A stretch of DNA of 7,092 nt from an uncultured Bacillota bacterium (GTDB taxonomy: Bacteria; Bacillota; Clostridia; Christensenellales; UBA1242): NCBI GenBank assembly GCA_949282835.1, contig CASDQU010000002.1, positions 1 to 7,092 on the forward strand, written 5' to 3'. A program made the translations under genes and the position numbers. Every line of letters starts with the position of its first letter. Positions within the stretch are counted from its first letter, which is position 1. Shown here piece by piece: positions 1-4,809 of this stretch. The notes beneath the pieces were generated by a model, which was not told the DNA's origin, ran no database searches, and saw nothing but the letters and a program-made list of their open reading frames with translations.

Positions 1-186
1 GTTTAGTTAGCCTAAATGACTGTTTTTAGGTGTTTTATTTGAATGCTTTGGCATTTATGGGGAGAGGAAAAGGCGAGCGTTAAAGTCTAAGTTGTTTTTA
101 ACAACTTGACATAAGCGTAGCCTTTGACGAAAACACAGCAAGAAAAATTCTTTGAATTTTTCGGTCGCGCCGTTTTTCAACAGTCT
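1..186. repeat. Interspersed hairpin-rich repeat, copy 1 (left end outside window)
   Basis: This copy matches 2213-2309 in two blocks. Positions 1-30 match 2213-2242 with two differences, and 131-186 match 2254-2309 with five differences in 56. Between the blocks this copy has about 100 bases (31-130) where the other has 11, so it is a longer form. The extra part contains nested inverted repeats: an 8-bp stem with a TTT loop at 89-107, flanked by GTC/GAC (85-87, 108-110), and AAAGGC/GCCTTT at 69-74 and 120-125. A 9-bp stem with a TTT loop lies at about 152-172. The right end (173-186, TTTTTCAACAGTCT) is the terminal inverted repeat seen complete in copy 2. No protein-coding capacity is visible. 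A non-autonomous MITE-like element is my inference; a structured intergenic repeat of another kind is possible. Confidence 0.75.
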
Positions 187-212
187 AAAATATAGGCAAA
201 TGCCTATATTTT
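187..212 (-). terminator. Probable intrinsic terminator of the peroxiredoxin gene
   Basis: This is a perfect 12-bp inverted repeat with a 2-base loop (arms 187-198 and 201-212). It begins within the TAA stop codon of the minus-strand peroxiredoxin gene. Read on the minus strand the stem has a short GGCA/TGCC core and ends in TATATTTT, so the T-tract lies inside the distal arm. It may act in both directions. The repeat copy 1 ends at 186, directly against this palindrome. Confidence 0.6.
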
Positions 213-879
213 ATTTCTTCTCCTTTTTAAAACACAAAAACCAATCAAGACAATACATATTAGGGTCTTTGCTCTCAACCCTCTCTTTAGCCGTGCCGCA
301 AGAGCCTGCAGTTGGAATTATAACATCATCGCCAGGTCTCCAATCGGCAGGAGTTGCAACATTATCTTTGTCAGCCTTTTGCAATGCTAATATAATTCTC
401 TTTATCTCATCAAAATTTCTTCCTGTTGAGAGTGGATAATAAAGGATTGTCCTAATTTTACCTTCAGGGTCAATTACAAAGACAGCTCTTACCGCTTGAG
501 TTGTGGATTGACCAGGCTGTATCATGCCATATTTATTTGCTATTTCCATTTTTATATCCTCAATCAGAGGAAATTTAACTTCAATATGCTTTTTATCCTT
601 CCATTCAAGCTCTTGAATTTTTCGAAGCCATGCAATATGAGAGTAGAGCGAGTCTACACTTAATCCTACAAGTTGTGTGTTTATCGCCTCAAATTCTTCC
701 ATCATTGCCCCAAATGTCATAAATTCAGTGGTACAAACAGGCGTAAAATCTGCCGGGTGAGAAAATAGTATTATCCATTTTCCTTTATAGTCGCTAGGAA
801 AATTAATCTCCCCTTGCGTTGTAACCGCTTTAAAACTTGGCGCATAGTCCCCTATAAGCGGCATTCTTGTCTCTTCCAT
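211..879 (-). CDS. Peroxiredoxin, Prx6-type with C-terminal CxxxxxC pair
   Basis: A thiol peroxidase of the AhpC/TSA superfamily that reduces H2O2 and organic hydroperoxides in the cytoplasm. It has 222 residues. The PVCTTE motif carries the peroxidatic Cys49, preceded by SHPADFTP, and Arg131 and Arg154 fit the conserved arginines of the Prx6 group. The C-terminal arm has Cys210 and Cys216 in a CLDWFLC context, resembling archaeal thioredoxin peroxidases such as the Aeropyrum enzyme, where this pair takes part in catalysis and disulfide formation. Cys194 is additional. The start at 879 is chosen because AAAGGAGG lies 5 bases upstream (884-892). An upstream in-frame ATG at 930 would overlap the -35 box, so it is rejected. 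It is a single-gene unit with its own promoter and terminator. Family assignment is firm; the electron donor is not apparent from the sequence. Confidence 0.95.
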   Translation of the reverse strand: MEETRMPLIGDYAPSFKAVTTQGEINFPSDYKGKWIILFSHPADFTPVCTTEFMTFGAMMEEFEAINTQLVGLSVDSLYSHIAWLRKIQELEWKDKKHIEVKFPLIEDIKMEIANKYGMIQPGQSTTQAVRAVFVIDPEGKIRTILYYPLSTGRNFDEIKRIILALQKADKDNVATPADWRPGDDVIIPTAGSCGTAKERVESKDPNMYCLDWFLCFKKEKK

Positions 880-901
880 AAAATCCTCCTTTGTTAGAAA
901 T

Positions 902-930
902 AATATATCAAAAATTATTAAAACTGTCAA
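902..930 (-). promoter_or_regulatory. Sigma-70/SigA-type promoter of the peroxiredoxin gene
   Basis: On the minus strand TTGACA (930-925) is followed by a 17-base spacer and TATATT (907-902), nearly consensus. Expected transcription start is near 895, giving a leader of about 16 bases carrying the strong Shine-Dalgarno. The spacer (923-909) loosely resembles a PerR box, but the AT content makes this weak. Confidence 0.85.
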
Positions 931-1009
931 AAAAAAATTCTATTTAAACAAATGTCAGCTTAAAATTTTTAATTATTATCTAATTATTGTGTCTATAACT
1001 TTAAATATA

Positions 1010-1018
1010 TGCTATAAT
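1010..1018 (+). promoter_or_regulatory. Extended -10 promoter of the VTT-domain gene
   Basis: TGC-TATAAT is a perfect extended -10 element with a consensus hexamer at 1013-1018. No good -35 is seen at 16-18 bases upstream, which is compatible with an extended -10. The usual distance puts transcription start at about 1025, the A of the ATG, so the mRNA would be leaderless. Confidence 0.65.
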
Positions 1019-1024
1019 ATCTTT

Positions 1025-1972
1025 ATGAAACTTAAGCGCGAAAGTAAAATCAAGCTAATTAAAACTTTGATTATAATAATCATACTGGCGGCTATTATCC
1101 TTGCCATATATTTGCCATTATCTCTTACTGGTACGCTTGCCAAAATTGACTCTGCTGAAAAACTACAAGAGATAATTCAGTCGGGCGGGGCTTATAGTTA
1201 TTTGATATTTGTGTTGATTCAATTTTTACAAACCACCTTTATTCCTTTGCCTGCTGCCGTGACTACAGTGGCGGGAGTGCTTGCCTTTGAAAATATTTGG
1301 ATTGTTTTTGCTCTTAGTTTGACTGCCGTACTGCTTGGAAGTATCTTTGCATATTTTTTGGGTTATAAAATAGGCAGAAGATTGGTGTTTTGGGTGGTCG
1401 GCAAAAAAGATGCAATCAAATGGGAAATAAAACTTAAACGCGGCAAATATGTTTACTTCCTTATGATGCTATTTCCTTTCTTTCCTGATGACATTCTCTG
1501 TTTGGTGGCGGGTTGTATTGGCATGAGCTTTCGATTTTTCTTAATAACAAATATAATCACAAGGCCTATAGTAATACTTCTCACCTGCCTTTTTGGAAGC
1601 GGCTCAATCATTCCTTTCAGTGGCTGGGGTATTCCTGTTTGGATTGTACTTATATTGCTTGGAATTTTGGCTTTCTATTGTAGCTATAAATATCAAAAGC
1701 AAATTGAAAACTTTATCTATACTTGCGCATCTCGCCTCACCGGCAAAAAAGTAGTACAAAAGCAGTCTCTGCCTAAAACAATGATTTTGGCACAAAACAA
1801 TATAACAAACAAAAATCTACTTTCAAAAAATAAGAAGCTTGAACAGAAGATAAAACAAGTAAACTTAATGTATTCTATTAATCAGTCAGAAATAAAAATT
1901 AAAAATAAAAATATTTCAAAAAAAGGGTTGAATAATATTGATAAAAATATGCAAAACAATGAAAATAAATAA
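1025..1972 (+). CDS. DedA/TVP38-like VTT-domain membrane protein
   Basis: A 315-residue integral membrane protein of the VTT (SNARE-associated/TVP38/DedA) family, whose members are linked to lipid scrambling and envelope homeostasis. It has a basic N-terminus, then TM1 at about 12-34. The VTT core spans about 57-215 and includes FIPLPAAVTTVAG (72-84), GSIFAYFLGYKIGRR (105-119) and FPFFPDDILCLVAGCIG (150-166). The last TM is about 203-221. The final 75 residues are a Lys/Asn-rich, low-complexity cytoplasmic tail, unusual for the family, encoded by DNA that grades into the AT-rich island downstream. The start is placed at ATG 1025 (MKLKRESK). A GTG at 989 is in frame but lies upstream of the -10 box, and neither has a Shine-Dalgarno. 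It is a single gene, divergent from the peroxiredoxin. The family is confident; the specific function is unknown. Confidence 0.9.
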   Translation: MKLKRESKIKLIKTLIIIIILAAIILAIYLPLSLTGTLAKIDSAEKLQEIIQSGGAYSYLIFVLIQFLQTTFIPLPAAVTTVAGVLAFENIWIVFALSLTAVLLGSIFAYFLGYKIGRRLVFWVVGKKDAIKWEIKLKRGKYVYFLMMLFPFFPDDILCLVAGCIGMSFRFFLITNIITRPIVILLTCLFGSGSIIPFSGWGIPVWIVLILLGILAFYCSYKYQKQIENFIYTCASRLTGKKVVQKQSLPKTMILAQNNITNKNLLSKNKKLEQKIKQVNLMYSINQSEIKIKNKNISKKGLNNIDKNMQNNENK

Positions 1973-1980
1973 AAATTAGT

Positions 1981-2120
1981 ATTATTTTTTAAAAAATAAT
2001 TTATAAATATTAAATAATTATTTATTTTTGTATTTTTTAAATTATTTGTCTGTTTTATTTTATTTGTTTTTATTGTTTGTTTTTATTTATTTATTTTATA
2101 TTTTTAAATATTTATTAATA
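1981..2120. other. Extreme AT island between the VTT gene and repeat copy 2
   Basis: Only 7 of these 140 bases are G or C. It opens with a perfect 20-bp A/T palindrome (1981-2000) just past the VTT stop codon, which might work as a weak terminator, and continues as T-rich, degenerate TTTAT/TTTG-like runs. No reading frame with a credible start and ribosome site is seen. It may be replication-slippage sequence, an AT-rich binding or melting site, or simply relaxed spacer. Confidence 0.7.
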
Positions 2121-2140
2121 AAAAGCGGGAATTCCGCTTT
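2109..2140 (-). terminator. Intrinsic terminator for minus-strand transcription
   Basis: AAAGCGG/CCGCTTT forms a 7-bp stem with a 5-base loop (2122-2140). On the minus strand it is followed by a T-rich run (2125 down to about 2109). It probably ends transcripts of the minus-strand Ig-like gene after they pass through repeat copy 2. Confidence 0.6.
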
Positions 2141-2158
2141 AGCTTGTAGATAAATAAA

Positions 2159-2311
2159 TCAGACTGTTCAAAAACAAGCGAGGCAAGGCTCGAAAAATGC
2201 CTAAAAGCAGGAGTTTAGTTCTCCTAAATGACTGTTTTTAGGCTTTTTTCAGTAAACATAGCAAGAAAAATTCAAAGAATTTTTCGGTCGCGCCCTTTTT
2301 CAACAGTCTGA
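2159..2311. repeat. Interspersed repeat copy 2, complete, with terminal inverted repeats
   Basis: The element is bounded by 16-bp inverted repeats with one mismatch: TCAGACTGTTCAAAAA at 2159-2174 and its complement at 2296-2311. Inside are a CGAG/CTCG pair, a nested hairpin (GCCTAAAA at 2199-2206 with TTTTAGGC at 2236-2243, enclosing AGGAG/CTCCT at 2209-2213 and 2221-2225), and a 9-bp hairpin with an AAA loop at about 2275-2295, where copy 1 has TTT. The short length (about 150 bp), TIRs and lack of coding capacity suggest a MITE-like non-autonomous element. No target-site duplication is visible. Its right TIR contains the stop codon of the neighbouring minus-strand gene. Confidence 0.75.
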
Positions 2312-2944
2312 GTCTGCTTTTAAAGCAGATTTTTTTATATATACTACATTCAATTCAAGATATATTTCTTGAGCGGGAATATAGAAGATAATTTGGCAAT
2401 CTTTTGTAGAGTATAACTCAAAATATAGAAATTCTTTATTAAGCAATGATGAGTTTGTAGAAAAGTAGTAGAATTCTTCTACTAGTTTTCCGTTATAATC
2501 CAATATATCGGCGCTAAAACGGCAAAAGTTTTCAGTTTGATAAAGAGTATTATTTTCATAATAGCAATTTTGCGATGGAGTGATTTTTAATGTAAATGAA
2601 TTAGCGCTTATTTCTACAACTATATCAGCAATAGTGGAAACATCATCGAGGGAGGCGGTAATTTTAATATTGGTTTTGCCAACATCTAAGGCTGATAGAT
2701 TTTTCCCATTAATTGAAACGATATTTGGATTTTCGATATCAAAAGTTACCACAGCCTTGTCAGAGCTGACATGGTAGAAGTTGGTGACAGTTTGTCCAAC
2801 TTTCAAAGAAAGATTATCTGCTTTTAGAGTTAATCGCTCTAATACTTTTTCATTTTTATTAAAAGTAAAAAAGATAAGCAAAAGCGTTAAACTTATTGCT
2901 ATCATGACCAAACTAATTATAATTGTTGACAATCTTTTAGTCAC
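2300..2944 (-). CDS. Membrane-anchored protein with BIG2-like bacterial Ig domain
   Basis: A 214-residue predicted surface protein. An N-terminal hydrophobic segment (about 8-28) after MTKR acts as an uncleaved signal anchor; no lipobox is seen. Residues about 38-112 fit a bacterial Ig-like group 2 fold: LSLKVGQTV (45-53), then the ENPNIVSINGKNLSALDVGKT stretch (71-91) and alternating beta strands. Residues 113-204 are also beta-rich, with Cys127, Cys141 and Cys183. The GTG start at 2944 lacks a Shine-Dalgarno, but a -10 box ends 6 bases upstream, suggesting a leaderless message; ATG at codon 14 is inside the anchor and less likely. The last four codons and the TGA overlap the right TIR of repeat copy 2, so the C-terminus may have been altered by insertion. 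Role unknown; adhesion or envelope binding is plausible for the domain. Confidence 0.8.
   Translation of the reverse strand: MTKRLSTIIISLVMIAISLTLLLIFFTFNKNEKVLERLTLKADNLSLKVGQTVTNFYHVSSDKAVVTFDIENPNIVSINGKNLSALDVGKTNIKITASLDDVSTIADIVVEISANSFTLKITPSQNCYYENNTLYQTENFCRFSADILDYNGKLVEEFYYFSTNSSLLNKEFLYFELYSTKDCQIIFYIPAQEIYLELNVVYIKKSALKADSDC
2313..2336 (+). terminator. Plus-strand intrinsic terminator beside repeat copy 2
   Basis: TCTGCTTT/AAAGCAGA forms an 8-bp inverted repeat around a single T (realistically a shorter stem with an A/T loop), followed by seven Ts. It would stop plus-strand readthrough from the VTT gene or the repeat. It lies inside the 3' end of the minus-strand Ig-like CDS. 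Confidence 0.6.
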
Positions 2945-2950
2945 ACAAGA

Positions 2951-2978
2951 ATAATATCAAAATTTGTCGAAAACTCAA
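2951..2978 (-). promoter_or_regulatory. Promoter of the Ig-like protein gene
   Basis: On the minus strand TTGAGT (2978-2973), a 16-base spacer and TATTAT (2956-2951) are present. Transcription start is expected at about 2944, the G of the GTG start, so the message would be leaderless. The region to 3141 also carries the divergent scpA promoter. Confidence 0.5.
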
Positions 2979-3044
2979 AATTATTTTATTGAAATCTTAA
3001 ATTAATAACTTGGATTTCTAGATAAAATTAAAGTTATATTTTGC

Positions 3045-3073
3045 TTGATTTTTTATTGTTTATTATATATAAT
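3045..3073 (+). promoter_or_regulatory. Promoter of the scpA-scpB operon
   Basis: TTGATT (3045-3050), a 17-base spacer and TATAAT (3068-3073). Expected start is near 3080, giving a leader of about 60 bases before the chosen ATG at 3142. Confidence 0.7.
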
Positions 3074-3141
3074 TAATTAATGTGAAAAGTGCCTTTGATT
3101 TCTTTGTCATTTTTCTTTATAGCTACCTTGGGGGTATTTTA

Positions 3142-3933
3142 ATGGATGAAAATAAAGAGTCAATTAAAGATGAAAATGCTGTCCTTGCCACAGAACAGAT
3201 GTCTTTTGTTGACGATAAATATAGATTTAAACTAGACAATTTTGAAGGGCCACTTGACTTACTTTTGCACTTAATTAAAGGCTCAAAGCTTGATATTATG
3301 ACTGTTAAACTTGCCGATATTACAGAGCAATATCTTGAATATATGCAAGATTTAGACAGTATTGATATGGATAGGGCTAGCGAATTTATCACAGTGGCAG
3401 CGACATTAATTGAAATTAAATCAAAACATCTTTTGCCTGTAGAAACAAGCGAAGAGGAAGAAGAGGAGGACAGTGAGGCACTCTTACTTGCTCGTCTTAA
3501 AGAATATGAACTTTTTAAAGAAACAGGAGCAAGATTACGAGAAATTGAAGATATTAACAAGCTATATCGCGCACCAGGCAAAGAGACAGAAAAAGTTAAG
3601 ATTATTATGAAAGATATGGTGTTAGATAAACTTTTAGATGCTTTTGCATCTCTTCTTGCAAGGCAACAAGCACGCGGCAAGGAGGTTGAGCAGCCAAAGA
3701 AAATCGTTAAAGATAGATTTACTGTTGCCGAAAAAATTGTATCAATTAGAAGCTATGCAAGAGAGCATCGAAGATTTCCTTTTGAAGAACTCTTTTCAAG
3801 CGATATGACAAAAAGTGAAATGATAAATGTTTTTTTAGCGCTACTAGAACTTTTAAAACTGCAAACAGTTAGAGTAGAACAACTTGGTATTTTTAAACAA
3901 ATTAATATTATATCAACAGAGGTGGAACAATGA
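3142..3933 (+). CDS. scpA: Segregation and condensation protein A (kleisin)
   Basis: ScpA bridges the heads of the SMC dimer and, with ScpB, forms the bacterial condensin used for chromosome compaction and segregation. The protein has 263 residues. The N-terminal SMC-neck-binding helices contain FEGPLDLLLHLI (34-45) and ASEFITVAATLIEIKSKHLLP (79-99). The usual acidic stretch follows (EEEEEED near 104-110), then a linker, and a C-terminal winged helix containing RRFPFEELF and VFLALLELLKLQTVRVEQ, which binds the other SMC head. The start is ATG 3142 with GGGGGT six bases upstream (3130-3135). A GTG at 3082 is in frame but sits at the transcription start without a ribosome site. About 25 residues precede the conserved part, longer than in Bacillus subtilis ScpA. 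It overlaps scpB by 4 bases (ATGA). Confidence 0.96.
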   Translation: MDENKESIKDENAVLATEQMSFVDDKYRFKLDNFEGPLDLLLHLIKGSKLDIMTVKLADITEQYLEYMQDLDSIDMDRASEFITVAATLIEIKSKHLLPVETSEEEEEEDSEALLLARLKEYELFKETGARLREIEDINKLYRAPGKETEKVKIIMKDMVLDKLLDAFASLLARQQARGKEVEQPKKIVKDRFTVAEKIVSIRSYAREHRRFPFEELFSSDMTKSEMINVFLALLELLKLQTVRVEQLGIFKQINIISTEVEQ

Positions 3934-4613
3934 GCACAATAGACACTATTTTAAATCTTAAGGAAATTGTCTTATCAATATTATTTGTGGCAGGTGATGG
4001 TATTGAAAAATCTTTTATTGTGGAAAAATTACAGATAAGCAGCAAAGAACTTGATAAAGCAATAGAAGAGTTAAAGAAAGAATATTCAGGCGAAAAGGGT
4101 ATACATATTATTGAATATAAAAATAAAGTTCAGCTAGCGTCAAATCCTAATTATGCAAATTATATTTCAGATGTATTAAATCCTGTACGCGAAAAATCTT
4201 TGACTAGAGCAGCTCTTGAGACGCTTGCTATTATTGCGTATAAACAACCTATTACCAAGCTTGAAATTGAAGATATTAGAAGGGTAAACAGCGATTATGC
4301 AGTGCAAATTTTAATTGACCAAAATATGATTGAGGTTGTTGGGCGTAAAGATGCAGTCGGGAAACCTCTTCTTTTTGGTACAACTGAAGAATTTTTAAAA
4401 CGATTTAACATAAAAGATGTTTCATCTTTGCCAGACTATGAAAATCTACTTGAGCGAATTAAAACTTTTAGAGCGGAAGATGATGCCGAAATTGAAAATC
4501 ATGATGGTTTATTTAAAAATGTTGATGATATTGAATTTAATGAGGAGCTTCCAGATTTCTTAAAAGGTGAACAGGTAAGCAAGGTTGAGGCTTCTGATAG
4601 CGATATAGCATAA
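3930..4613 (+). CDS. scpB: Segregation and condensation protein B
   Basis: ScpB is a dimeric tandem winged-helix protein that binds the ScpA linker and stabilises the SMC-ScpAB complex on the chromosome. It has 227 residues. The first winged helix covers about 8-80. The second starts with the family signature LTRAALETLAIIAYKQPITKLEIEDIRRVNSD, in which the more usual Gly of IRGVNSD is Arg, and continues through GRKDAVGKPLLFGTTEEFLKRF and the SLPDYE motif. The last 45 or so residues are an acidic, likely disordered tail. Translation is coupled to scpA by the ATGA overlap, with its own AGAGGTGG just upstream (3918-3925). No clear terminator follows, so transcription may continue toward the protease gene. 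Confidence 0.96.
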   Translation: MSTIDTILNLKEIVLSILFVAGDGIEKSFIVEKLQISSKELDKAIEELKKEYSGEKGIHIIEYKNKVQLASNPNYANYISDVLNPVREKSLTRAALETLAIIAYKQPITKLEIEDIRRVNSDYAVQILIDQNMIEVVGRKDAVGKPLLFGTTEEFLKRFNIKDVSSLPDYENLLERIKTFRAEDDAEIENHDGLFKNVDDIEFNEELPDFLKGEQVSKVEASDSDIA

Positions 4614-4659
4614 GATAATTTTTAGTATATAAAAGTTTAACTAAACATATATTTACTTT

Positions 4660-4809
4660 ATGAATAAGAAGCTTATTACAAGTGGTGAAAGATATCTGCC
4701 AAATAAAGTGCGAGTTAAAATTAGCAGAATAGTTTTTTGTAAAATTATTTTTATTTTCTTGTGTATAAGTGAAATAGTTTTGGGTGTTTTATGGGCGCTA
4801 GGATGCTAA
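4660..4809 (+). CDS. Possible 49-residue single-TM membrane peptide
   Basis: An open frame of 49 codons starts at ATG 4660 and ends with TAA at 4807-4809. The N-terminal half is basic (MNKKLITSGERYLPNKVRVK); the C-terminal half is one hydrophobic segment (about 24-48) ending in Cys, predicting an N-in single-pass peptide. There is no Shine-Dalgarno. TATATT at 4648-4653 lies exactly 6 bases before the ATG, again suggesting a leaderless start, but no good -35 is seen. Its end overlaps the first codons of the M50 protease, which would allow coupling. The place matches that of spoIVFA before spoIVFB in Bacillus, but the peptide is far shorter and I see no homology. It may be non-coding. Confidence 0.35.
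   Translation: MNKKLITSGERYLPNKVRVKISRIVFCKIIFIFLCISEIVLGVLWALGC

Noticed and set aside
1..186. CRISPR array or riboswitch in the left-edge repeat
   Set aside because: There are no regularly spaced direct repeats. The structure lies downstream of the adjacent gene and recurs elsewhere with TIRs, so it is a dispersed element rather than a cis-regulatory leader.
152..439. Plus-strand open frame opposite the 3' end of the peroxiredoxin gene
   Set aside because: It is antisense to a conserved gene, begins inside the repeat, and has no family-like sequence.
880..930. Upstream in-frame start adding 17 residues to the peroxiredoxin
   Set aside because: It covers the -35 and -10 boxes, has no ribosome site, and family members begin near the chosen ATG, which has AAAGGAGG.
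989..1024. GTG 989 as the start of the VTT gene
   Set aside because: It lies upstream of the consensus extended -10 box at 1010-1018 and has no Shine-Dalgarno.
2154..2316. Target-site duplication flanking repeat copy 2
   Set aside because: The bases outside the TIRs (TAAATAAA on the left, GTCTGC on the right) do not match at any length.
3082..3141. GTG 3082 as the start of scpA
   Set aside because: It falls within two bases of the predicted transcription start and would add a hydrophobic segment not expected in a cytoplasmic kleisin. ATG 3142 has GGGGGT well spaced. A leaderless GTG start is not wholly excluded.
3123..3680. Long minus-strand frame opposite scpA
   Set aside because: Ser-rich, low-complexity translation typical of the antisense of an acidic Glu/Lys-rich gene; no ribosome site.
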